Assembly: GCF_029784155.1 (NCBI RefSeq)
Contig: NC_073692.1
Location: forward strand, 241,509,756 to 241,573,755
Length of the DNA stretch: 64,000 nucleotides
DNA from: Uranotaenia lowii
Lineage: Eukaryota; Arthropoda; Insecta; Diptera; Culicidae
Reading direction: 5' to 3'
Shown one piece after another: positions 46,782 through 57,621 of this stretch (positions within the stretch are counted from its first letter, which is position 1; each line of letters opens with the position of its first letter). The notes under the pieces are model-generated. The model worked only from the letters and a program-made list of their open reading frames with translations, was not told the origin of the DNA and made no database searches. The position numbers and the translations under genes are program-made.

Positions 46782-48730
46782 GTTTAATATGTATGTTTCA
46801 TTTATTGTATACCATTTCGTTGATTTATTCCACTTTTTTCGAAATAACATTAAGGTTTAAATCGAAATCAAAAGATCCTCATTTATTGTATTTTATTGCA
46901 TATGAAACTTTATGAAAATAAAATGTTGAATATTGGGATAATTTTCTGAGTGTTTGGGATCTGGCAGTGCTTTTAGCTCCCAATTAGTTTTGGGGCAGCT
47001 TTTCGTTTACCATCCTCACCCCTCGAAGTAGTTTGAATTAATATACATATTTTTACCAAAATCATGTTCAAAAAGTTTTTCTAGATACCGAACTTATAGA
47101 TATGACACATTTCAACTTGATGTGTTCCCAAACAGCATTTGCCATGGCATTAAATCTGGCGATCTTGTATACTGCAATCTACTTTTTTTATATTGATTAA
47201 TGCAAAAAAAAAGCAAATTACATTCCTATGAACTTTAACCCAATGAATCAAGGAAACGATAGGTATTAAAAATAGAAAAAAATATGTTTTTAATTGAAGA
47301 TCGAAATGATGTTCTGATTTCAAAATTTTCTGAACATTTTTGGTGGGGGTCTGCGATTTGATTTAAGACTATGTAATATTTTCAAGATTCAATAACATTT
47401 AATTCAAAAGCAGATTTTAAAAAAACTAAATAGTTCGAAAAGAAATAATCTGTTCAGGCTACGATGGTTTCATGAGTTCATATCATCTTCTGGAAAATTT
47501 CATACTGATATAACTCAAAACCTTAAAAAAAGTGTTTTTTTTTTTTTGAAAATCGAAACTCTCAATAGAGGAAAACCGGGTATGAAAACAATGAACCTGT
47601 AAACAGTTTTTCGGCAAATAATTAAAAAAAAAAGTTGAGTTTGTTTAGTCAGATTGTTTATTTGGGCCCAACCATTTATAAATGAAGAAATAATGTATAC
47701 ATTTTATGTAAATTTTGAACGTTTGCATTCGCTCTAGTGTACCTTTTAACTGGAAGTTCTTCTTAGATGATTGATAACTTACACATATGGTTGCAAAAAA
47801 TTCTTTGCATTCGGCCTTTAAATAAACATCAATCCTAATCCTTCTCAAAGGACAGGCTCTTGTTCAGTACATGTGTCTGTTCATTTTCAACGGATTTTGT
47901 TGTTGTTCTGTAAATTTAAAGGCGCGTGATTTATCTTCAGTTAAACACATTTGTACATGTTCGAAAAATGTTTCTAGGCGTATTGGATTATTCAATCAAA
48001 GCAGTATCAAATTCATGTTTTTTAGATAACCATTGCTGATTCAATTAACGTGAAATCAAAACAGTTTTAATATATAAAACCGTTTTAATGGTTTTGATTT
48101 GATCGGTAAATTATCAATCTGGGTCACATCTAGGCTTCATTTATTCATTTGTGCTGTACAAATCAGCTAGGAATCAAGAAGAAAAAAACACATCTAGGCT
48201 AGATATCGCCGCCACGTGCGTTGAAAGTATGCTTGGTTGAAAAATAGGCGCCCAAATCTTCCCACTAACCAGTATGCTATGCCCTGGTTACTATCCTCTC
48301 ACGACGTTTGTTCGCGACGCCTCGACCATAGAGACGAATAACAAACCACCCGCCCGGCGCCCAAAGTAATGAAAATCTCGAAAAAATGGATGTCATGACT
48401 TTTATTTGATTCAAAAAACTACAAATTTAATTATTACGGACAATTGAGGTGACTTTTTGTTAATTTTATTCGATATAAACCGATTCGCATGGCTACAGAA
48501 TATTCGAAAAATAATTTCATTCAAATCGTTTTGGTCATTTCGGAGGAGTAGTACTACAAACACCGTTACAAGAGAATTTTATATAATAGATTATACGGCT
48601 AGTAGCATCATCCTCCGAACAAAGCACTTAATGTATGAGAATGCGTGAATTGTTTGTATTCTACAAACAGACCTAGATTATTTTGTTATTGCTTTGTTTG
48701 ATGAATCTACGACTCACCTGACTTCATCGA
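46782..48730. other. Interior of element B, unassigned
   Basis: AT-rich with A- and T-runs (47537-47548). GC-richer piece at 48200-48360. No conserved frame. Confidence 0.4.
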
Positions 48731-49274
48731 ATTGAATTCGCTGCTAGATTCCCCGGCAAAAACGCACATCTTGCTCTGATTAATGGTGCTCATACTGCCT
48801 CAGGGGGGGTTCTCATTATGCCTCCACAGTGGCTGGTTTTCAGCTTTTGGCAAAATTTTTTAAAATGCATTTTGTAACGTTTTTATCTAGTTTTTCACGT
48901 TTCAGCCCGTTAGGGAATAGGCTTTTCAAGTGTCTGAACACGAAACAATAATGTAACCTCCATATTATAGCTATTTTCTATGGTTAAATAACCGTTTTCC
49001 TTAAGGTGGCCATTATGCCCCCATCTCCCCTACTATAGATGTACTTTTAAGAAACATTTTAAACCTTTTTCACATTCAGAAAAGTCAAAAAAAAGTTTTC
49101 GTGGGTATAATACTTACCTCGTTTACCGCACCGAAAAAATATGAGGGGGAACGTAGAATCGAATCCGACTTGTATTATAGATTGAAGCTCCTTTGAAGCA
49201 CTTCGAAAATGTTCCCACATGAAGAAAATATTTTAAAAATATTTTTAAATGAAGAGTTAATCACCGTAAATTTT

Positions 49275-49729
49275 ATTTTGTGAAATTATTTATCGGCTAT
49301 ATCGGTGAAATTTATATTCTTTGAGAAAGAATATTCAAGAATTGAAAGATTATAGACGGATAGAAGATTAGAATAAGATGAAAGATGTTGAAAATTGAGC
49401 GGAAGGGTAATTTTAATTTGAAAACTTTTCATCACATTTCATCGATTTGTTCCTCACGGGCCTACTACCTTGCAGTGGTTGAGACAGATAGAATTGTAGC
49501 AACCACCACACAATAGTAGGCCTAGCGTGGTTCGTCCCACAAGCGGAAACTTGCAGTACGAACGAACGGTGATGAAAAGTTTTCAAATTAAAATTACCCT
49601 TCCGCTCAATTTTCAACATCTTTCATCTTATTCTAATCTTCTATCCGTCTATAATCTTTCAATTCTTGAATATTCTTTCTCAAAGAATATAAATTTCACC
49701 GATATAGCCGATAAATAATTTCACAAAAT
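49275..49729. repeat. Perfect inverted repeat, 161-bp arms, 133-bp spacer
   Basis: Bases 49275-49435 are the exact reverse complement of 49569-49729 by direct reading, with no mismatch seen. The spacer has its own stem: GGCCTACTA (49460-49468) pairs with TAGTAGGCC (49516-49524) and GTGGTTG pairs with CAACCAC. The arms encode nothing. No clear target duplication flanks it. Identity this high points to a recent inversion-duplication, gene conversion, or an assembly artefact. If transcribed it would form a long hairpin RNA. Confidence 0.9.
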
Positions 49730-49909
49730 ATTTTAAAAATATTTATTCTAATATGCCAATCGTTAGAGTATAACATTAACATGATAATGCCATATTTTAA
49801 AAGTAAACTTTCATTTTATTTTAGAATTTTTTTTCCAAAATGTACGTTATGGGCATGGGCACTTAACGAGAAAACGGGAGCCACACTCTGAGTTTATTCA
49901 GAAATTTGT

Positions 49910-50594
49910 CAGAGGTGCCAGGTGTCCTTATTATTAAGGATTTGTCCTGATTTTCTGTTTGTTTTGTTGTTTAAAATAGTTAAACCCATTTAACGGATGT
50001 AAATCTTTGGTGCAGTTCACATGATATTTAAATAATTTTTTTTTATATGAACTACAGACCAGCCAAGAAGAAGCTCACTTTTGTAGCATAAGGGCAGCAC
50101 CAGTATTTCGCCTTTGTATCAAGGTTGCCGAAATCCCAGAAAAATCTGTGTTATCACAGAATTTTGAGCAAAATTTCGTCACAGAATCTGCCACGGATCA
50201 CAGAATTTTTAAAATTTTCACAGAATTCATAGATTTTTTAAGTCTTGTACAGATTTCCAAAATTATATTTTTATATTTATCATTTTCGACTTTTAATTTC
50301 TACAATTCATGAAAGTATGAAAACACTGTAATATAAATTGACTTTTTTCAAATAAAACTGTCAGAAAATTCCATTTTTTTAAATGTTTGACATTATTTGT
50401 CTATGAACTTTATAGAAAAAGCGTCACAGGAAACCATCACAGAATTTTAGGTTCAAATCGCAGAATTCGAGAATTTTTTTGTCAAATACACGGAATATTT
50501 TTCGGCAACCTTGCTTTGTATATGCAGTTGTGTTCTGAAATATTCAGATTTTTTCTTTGACCTGATTTTTTTACAAAACCACTTGGCCCCTCTC
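49910..50594. mobile_element. Family J element split by a hAT MITE
   Basis: Left end CAGAGGTGCCAGGTGTCC, right end inward AGAGGGGCCAAGTGGTTTTG. The element is about 290 bp once the K insertion (50120-50513) is removed. Confidence 0.55.
50120..50513. mobile_element. hAT MITE family K, copy 1, perfect 8-bp duplication
   Basis: CTTTGTAT lies at 50112-50119 and 50514-50521. The ends are CAAGGTTGCCGAAA, exact in both directions. CACAGAATT recurs six or more times within 394 bp. It sits inside a family J element. Confidence 0.9.
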
Positions 50595-50794
50595 AATCGC
50601 AGAAAGTGTTGATCAGAGATGCCATCCACATAATCTTGATCAATTTTTTCTTCAATTTCCGTAAAATAAAAAAAACTCAATTATTTGAGGAATCTGATTG
50701 AATCTTCATTTTTCATTAGTCAGCACAAACAGTGCAAAAACAAATTCAATATTGGCTCCTTAAACCTAATGGATTGAGCCGTTTCAAATAAATG

Positions 50795-52598
50795 TATGTA
50801 TGTATGTATGTATGGTTCCCCCATCGGTAGCAAGGTCCTGCCTATGGCTGTGTGGCTTGGCCTTCGAATTTCTTCTAGGGCTTCCACGGTCCGATGGTTC
50901 GTCGAAGGAAGGCATCCAACCCTCAGAAACCTACAATGGCCGGCTACCCGTGCCGCTTGTAATAATTTCTTTGGGTTATCCCCAGATGCATTCCTCCTAA
51001 AGAAATATAATGAAATAATAAAAATTTATATGATATCTGTTGAAAAGGAAAATTATACAAAATATTTAATAAATATACAGTTGAATAGGGTAAAAAAAAA
51101 AACTTCAATAAAAGGATGCAGACTTGAAAGAAATTTTATTTTTATATTTATGCTAGACAATTTTAAACTATGTAGGAAAAAAATGTAGTATTGCAAAAAA
51201 TCACACCCAGGGTAACTTCTCGTTGAATATTTACTAAGAAATTCCTTTGCGTATGACCGTTAAGCTTGATGATTCCTTCTCGGGATTGATATGATGGCAA
51301 ACTTAAAACATAAATCTATTTTAAAAATGATTATCCATTGAATTAGAAGAAATCAATATTTAAGTCTAAAGCAAACACAGTGTATATAATTTGAAGAGAA
51401 AAAATAAGTAACAATATAAATATAATCATTCATTCATTATTAGTTGTAGTTAATTGAATGGGTCACGATAGAACATAATTTTCACTAGTACAAATGAAAA
51501 CAGAAAGAAGTTAGATGCAAAGTAAATTAAATCAATGGCGTGAGTAAACGCAGAAATGGGATTTAAAGAACGCTATCAATAAATTTGATTGGATTCATTA
51601 TTGAACAGAAAAAAGGATCGGCTATGTTGTTCAGTCAGGAAAAAATAAAATAATTATGATAAAACATATTTATCTATCAGAGCTCATTTGGTGATAATTT
51701 TTGTGTTATGATTTTGTTTTAATTTAAAAGTTCTAAAACCTTAAAAAACAATCTTTCTGGCAAATTCTGACAACTTCAAAAATAAATTTGAAAAACCAAT
51801 AAATGAACATTCGAACACCGTCGCATTTCAAATATATATAGGCGATGCTAACGGACTCGCATAACCGACAAAGCAAAAATAAACAAACGCAAACGGATAA
51901 AATCATCAAAGTAGGCCTCAAGATGCTAACGCTTCATCAAGGCAAGAGTTTAACTCACACATATAACATTTAGAGCTGAACATGGTTTTTCAAAATTTTA
52001 TGCTGAGTGCAACAGGGATCAATTACAAGGAATTGGGAAAAAAACCACAATAAATACATAGAAATGGAACGGGCTCACCAAATTCTCGGTCAATAAACAT
52101 CAAAAGTTGATAAGTCCGCAGATGATAACTTTTCCCCTCACTGACACAGATTTCCTGCGCTCTGTTACTCCTCGAACGAACATTTTATCAACACTTCTAG
52201 GCAAAGCATCAAACAAATTGACTTCACTTATTCACGTCACTTATTTATTTCACCCATCTTTCACTTTAACACTTTTTCCAAAGAAAAAACAACGTCAACC
52301 CCTTTTACTAAAGGAAACTGAAAATTCCCATGCACAGTTCTGGTCCCTGCCTGTGTCCTCCGAAAATTTGTCGCCATTTTCATTCATTTCTCCGCACTCT
52401 CTGATATCAATTTTGCTGAGGCCTTAATACATCACATCAGCTCTTCTTTCCTTAGCAACTTCTTTTTAACAAGATTTTCGGACACATTCACGTCAAATCT
52501 GAGTTTCCGGAAAACAACTTGGTACTGCACCAATTTCACAACCGCACACGGAGCTAACAAATGAAATGAACCTTCTCGGTCGAGCTCACGAAAGCAAC
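50795..52598 (-). mobile_element. Non-LTR retrotransposon relic, 20-bp target duplication
   Basis: TGAGCCGTTTCAAATAAATG lies at 50775-50794 and exactly again at 52599-52618. Next to the left copy is a TATG microsatellite (50795-50814), which on the minus strand is the 3' tail. The block 50815-51000, GC-richer, would be the 3'UTR. The right end (52598 leftward) is a GC-balanced leader with a possible ATGGCGAC start at 52376-52383. The centre is AT-rich and lacks reverse transcriptase, so 5' and 3' ends are joined by a large internal deletion or replacement. The organisation parallels the insertion at 31053-34593. Confidence 0.7.
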
Positions 52599-52618
52599 TG
52601 AGCCGTTTCAAATAAATG

Positions 52619-54999
52619 ATTAAAAAAAAGTCAGCACGAAAATCTTTAATTGTACTGATATACTCAGCATAATTCATTTGATATAAGACACAAACAATAC
52701 CAGTAATCGATGGACATATCACTGATATATGTTGAAGTAAATTTGCCATATTTAAGTCAGAATCGCTTTTATATAATTAAATAATAATAGGGGAAGGATT
52801 TCTGTTGATTTATGCTCGTTGGAGATGTACTAGCTGTTTTAAACTTATTGTACCTAGTTTCAAAAGAAAAAGAAAATATTTGATTCAACTATGTTTTAAT
52901 TTCTATCCAATCCTAATTTCGCACCAGCCTTTCAGAATTTTCAAGCGGAAGTTTGATTCATTACTACACATTTTTCAAGTTATTCGAATGACTTTTGGCT
53001 GAAGTTTGTCAACCCCACATCCAAATTTGACAAATATACAATCATAATAAATTCATGGAAAATAATGGAAAGGTCGTTGCGCTCACCTCACTTGAAAAAA
53101 TACTTAAGTTCTAACAAAAATAGTAATGAAAGTAATGAAGATGCAACTTCAATGTACGAGATCTTCGGCAACCATTGGTAAGAATTGAATTTTACAACCT
53201 TGTTGAAAAATAACGAACATAAAAAAGAAAATTTTGCCAATGTCCCTCCATGTTAGATACAAGCTGTGTATAATTTTATTTTATTTATGATAGAGCTTTG
53301 ATAAATGGTCCAGCAAAACTTTTTAAATGTCTTGATTTAAACAAGAAAAAGCTAGTATAAAATAAAAACAACATCAGTGTTTCTATTTTAAATTGTCGAA
53401 AGAGCTTTTTTATGGCTTAATTGGATAGAAAAATTTTGTAAGTTACATTTATATGCATCAGAGCCTATTTTTTCAGAATATTATTTCTTACCAATATTTA
53501 GAAAATTATTTTCTCAAAACATTTTTTTTCTTTACTCAAGTTTTCATGGTGCGAGAATAGGAATATTCTATAAGAATAGGAAGTCATTGCGTAGCACGAA
53601 ATTTGCTACCAGTACATAGGACAAATATGACTCAAAAACTGTTTGTATCAAAAAACAAGAAAATTTAGGTATGCAATGACTATAGAGGGTAGTATACAAT
53701 CTTTTTGATTTTGACACTTACAAACTGTGAAATGAGAACTTATATGACCAAATATATTCAACGAACCGTCTATCTTTGAGTTTTGCGTTATTTTAACCAA
53801 GGTCTAGACTGCCACTGGAAGCATTATTGTCACATGTTACATTCTGAAATTTCCTACTTGTTGGTGTCTAGAGGACTTATTTTAAAATTGTTGTTAACCG
53901 TTTTTTGATGGAAACATCAAGTTTATTCTAAAACACATGTTTATATGAAATTCAATAAAATATTCATCGCAACGAGGCGGTAGGCACCAAAATACCTTAC
54001 ATATAAATATGTAACATGTGACAATTATGCTTCCAGCGGCAGTAGAGCACCTTGAATAAAGGATCAAATTTCGTTAATGAAAGGATCACGACTCCCTTAA
54101 CACGATTTTGACATTACACAAAAACCAAAAAGACTTTAATGTACAGCATTTAATTTTAATTTAAAAAAAAATTATTTCGCATTCCTTGCATCAATGCAGG
54201 CGTTTTAAAAATAGTGTTGTTGCTACGTACATACATCGCCTTAATTACGAGTAGATGATGGCTGACCGTCAGTTTATACTCGAAAACATGAATGAATGAA
54301 ACACTTCTGTTTACAGATTAGTTAAATGTAGGGTTACCGTATCCCACAACGCCAAAATGATTTTATTGAGATTTTATTTTCTCAAAAGAATTCGGAAAAA
54401 CTTTATATTATTCAAAACCGAGATATTCAAAGTCATTCAAATTCGCCAATTTGGTGGAAGTTGTGTGAAGAAACTTGATTGACGCATCAATCACATTGAA
54501 TCAATCGCAATCAAAGCTATTTATACCAAAATAAAAAAAAAAACTTATTTAGTTTTAAGTTTTACTTTGAATTAGGGTTACCATATGCTGCAAGGCAAAA
54601 AAGAGTACATATGTATGAATAATTATTATATAAAAAAAAAGATAAACGTTATATAATCGAAAACTAAGGTATTTTAAGTCGTTCAAGTACTGCCAATTTG
54701 TTGAATTTTTTCACATGAAAACTATACATTTTCTTCGCAAATATTCTTGAACTATTGAAAAGCGAAAAGTCAAGAACTGAGAATACCTGGTTGGTTAATT
54801 TAAAGGAATATAAATATTTGATGAAAGGCTGGCAAACCACACCAAACATGGCTGACACCAAAAAAAAATCACACAAAATACTTCGAAAAGTGTTTTTCAT
54901 CTACGCACATATTTCCTTAAAACAAACAATATTTTAGATTTCTACGACGCATTTAAGCAATTCGCTATTTGGCAATTTATTGCCTACTTAAAGGCGTTT
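52619..54999. other. Unassigned DNA
   Basis: AT-rich. AGGGTTACC(G/A)TAT words occur at 54332 and 54577, and an inverted match GTACGGTATCCCT at 56073-56085; these might be ends of a further element spanning the SINE and MITE between, but the pairing is short. No gene seen. Confidence 0.35.
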
Positions 55000-55175
55000 A
55001 TCTCGTCCTTTTTTTTTTGTTTCGATTATAGTCGTTTTACCATCTATATGGCATTCGCGACTTTATCAACGTTGCAGTTGGCGGATTGGGCTCTTGGGCT
55101 CGAACTCGCGGACATCGGCTCAGGAGACAACAGACTTGCCAACTGAGCTATATCACAAGCCCGGTTTATCGCGCA
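55000..55175 (-). repeat. tRNA-derived SINE, minus strand
   Basis: On the minus strand an A-box-like TATAGCTCAGTTGGCAAG (plus 55135-55152) and a B-box-like GAGTTCGAGCCC (plus 55097-55108) are correctly ordered and spaced, and a poly-A-like run follows (plus-strand T-run 55010-55019). Not a true tRNA; the body continues past the B-box. Confidence 0.72.
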
Positions 55176-55363
55176 AACTGTTTATTTTGAATGAAACATG
55201 CCATTTTGAAAACAGGAAAGTAAGCTGTTGTAAGTTGTATTTCTTTCGTAATTCTTATGTAAGATTTGGAACTTGAAATTGATAAATTTGAAAAAAATAA
55301 GTTTGTTTTAATGATAACAAAAAACAAACGAATTAAATTTCACAAAAAGTACGCCCACATGTA

Positions 55364-56055
55364 GGGGAGAGTGAGGATACTTGATCCCTGGGGGTACTTG
55401 ATTCCTTAGCTATATCTCGAAACTAGAATGTCCTACAAAGATCAAATGTTCTAGAAAAATGTGCCAAATGGAGCTAAACAACTATGCTAAAAGCTCAAAA
55501 GCTGTTTATGGGTACAATTGATCCCTATAGTTAAAAACGGTATATTCTTCTTCTGAATAGATCGTGATCATTTCTGATCACGAAATTACTAATATTTATC
55601 CAATAACGAATATTTACACAACAATTGTCTAAAGCAAAGGGCAAATATAATTAATTTTTTCATAGCTATGGAAAATAGCGCCTTTAAGTATGCAATGTTA
55701 TTAGCGTTGAGACAATGTTATAGAATTTTCTTCCTCTAACAGTTATAAATTGTGAAATGAGACCAAACATGACCAAAATAGTCAATTGACATTCTATCTT
55801 GAGGTTCTGTTTGATTTCTTTCCAAGGATTAGGGCTTCCTGAATAAAGGATCGAGTCTCCTTCAATAGAGGATCAAGTCTCCCTTAACTTCAAAAATATC
55901 GCAATCTTTTTTACTCCCACGGAAATGCTTCTAGTTCATTTACGGGTTCAAGTATCGTTCTAATTTTTGGAGCATAGAAACTTGAAGTTGTTAAATTTTT
56001 CCAAAAAGATATGGTGAAAATAAGAAAAAGGGGGTCAAGTATCCCCACTCTCCCC
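55364..56055 (-). mobile_element. TA MITE family A, copy 3, inverted
   Basis: Ends GGGGAGAGTGAGGATACTTG and inward from the right GGGGAGAGTGGGGATACTTG, with TA outside (55362-55363, 56056-56057). Relative to copies at 18.1 and 39.2 kb it is in reverse orientation and about 280 bp shorter. Confidence 0.88.
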
Positions 56056-56172
56056 TACTGTTAAAAGAGTACGTACGGTATCCCTAGTTTAAATGCTACC
56101 TACGAAGGTTAAGGCTTTGACTCATGCGAATACTTTTTGATGCGATGATGAATATATGATATAGATATGAAC

Positions 56173-57290
56173 TAGAGATGTACCGGATACTGAATATTGA
56201 CCTTTTCAATTATTCGGCCAAACGATTATCCAGCCGAAGATTCGGTCGAATATTCTATTGGGGTTTTAATGAAAAAACAAAAGCGATTATTTCATTTTTC
56301 TTTTATTTCTTCCATTTCAATGCCCCTCATGTTTTTGAGTCGATTATTTTCAACCAGATGATATTACAAGATGACTACTATCGTTTTCAAGAAGGTGTCT
56401 CTTTGATTTTCTTAATGTAACTGAAAGAACTGAATAACCGAAATGACATCAGATGACTTGTCGCTTCTAGAGCGTTTATCATCAAAGAAATGAGGTTCTT
56501 GTGAAATCTGGGACAAAACATGTCGAAACAGGTGCCAATCAATTAGATATTGCTTATTGATATCGAATTAGATTTAGGTCGAATTTGAACAAGATTTCTT
56601 CAAAATAGTTGTAAAAACAACAATGATCTTTAATCTTGAATTTTTGAATAAATTGTAAGAAAGGCAAATCTGAGCAAAATCTAGGAATTATTTTAAAACA
56701 TACAAGAGAAAAAAGAAAGAAAATAGCTTGAAATTTATAGTGTTTATTGAATCACATCAGCAGTGTTAAAATCGTATTTAAAGATTAAACAAAAAATTAT
56801 GTTAGTTTAAAAATTTTAAACAATTTTTTAACACAAAATTTGATTTAGAAAATAATCTGAATAAACCTTGGAAGTTTTGAACAATATCTGGGCATCCCGG
56901 TCAGGTATAGCTTATCTCAAATTCTTCATCTGATTCATGAGCATGCCTGGATATATCAAGGAAATCTGGAATAAACGATAATCAAAGTATGAAACGATAC
57001 TTCTCCTGTACGATCTACAGTGAAAGATACCCGGATACAACTAAGATGTTTTACTAAAACCATCAAAAGTTGTTGATGATCGTGTAGCTTTTTCAATTTT
57101 GCTTTTACATATTTTGTAAATCATCCAAAATCATTTAAAAAATTTGACAAATCGTATATTGCATGAATTTCAAAAATAAGTATTCGGGCCTAATCGGTTG
57201 AATACTTAGCTCAACTACTCGGTGAACCGAATATTCCGCTTATCCGTTTTTGAGCGGTATTTGGCCGACCCAATATTCCGTACATCTCTA
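56173..57290. mobile_element. Non-autonomous hAT element, perfect 8-bp duplication
   Basis: ATATGAAC lies at 56165-56172 and 57291-57298. The left end starts TAGAGATGTACCGGATACTG, the right, inward, TAGAGATGTACGGAATATTG. ATTCGG / CCGAAT words recur inside both ends. The 1.1-kb interior is AT-rich with no transposase. Confidence 0.9.
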
Positions 57291-57406
57291 ATATGAACTG
57301 ACAATGCTTCTGGTTCGAAGTACTTAATTATTCTTAGTATAGCTGATTTTAACATTGACAACCGATACACATAGATGGAAGTTTCTATATGGCGGTCGTG
57401 TTACAC

Positions 57407-57621
57407 GTTAAGTTTTCTTAAATTATAATTTTTGGCTTTTTACGGTCTTGGATCTCAATCAAACAACTTATAAAATAATAAGTTTAAAAAATAAGTTGAA
57501 ATAATCATTTAAAATAATATGTTGTTTGATTGAGATCCAAGACCGTAAAAAGCCAAAAATTAAAATTTAATAACATCTTCCTGGTCGAAAACATAAACCT
57601 AACCTAAAGTTAAGTTTTCTT
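57407..57621. repeat. 50-bp-arm hairpin between 13-bp direct repeats
   Basis: 57418-57467 is the reverse complement of 57521-57570 with one mismatch; the loop is 53 nt. GTTAAGTTTTCTT occurs exactly at 57407-57419 and 57609-57621. The arms carry TTACGGTCTTGGATCTCAAT. It could be a MITE-like insertion or a hairpin RNA source. Confidence 0.75.

Larger units (their letters stand above)
45479..49030. mobile_element. TA element B, long diverged inverted ends, carrying other elements
   Basis: Ends GGGGAGATGAGGGCATAA and, inward from the right, GGGGAGATGGGGGCATAA, with TA outside (45477-45478, 49031-49032). A deeper match pairs GAATCTAGCAGCGAATT at 45899-45915 with its reverse complement at 48737-48753, so the inverted ends extend about 300-450 bp. 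The GAGGCATAATGAGCA phrase repeats within each end. The centre, 45.93-48.73 kb, holds a SINE-like piece, a Helitron end and a hAT MITE. Confidence 0.75.

Noticed and set aside
54575..56090. Element bounded by AGGGTTACC(A/G)TAT ends
   Set aside because: The inverted match is only about 12 bases with mismatches and no target duplication was found.
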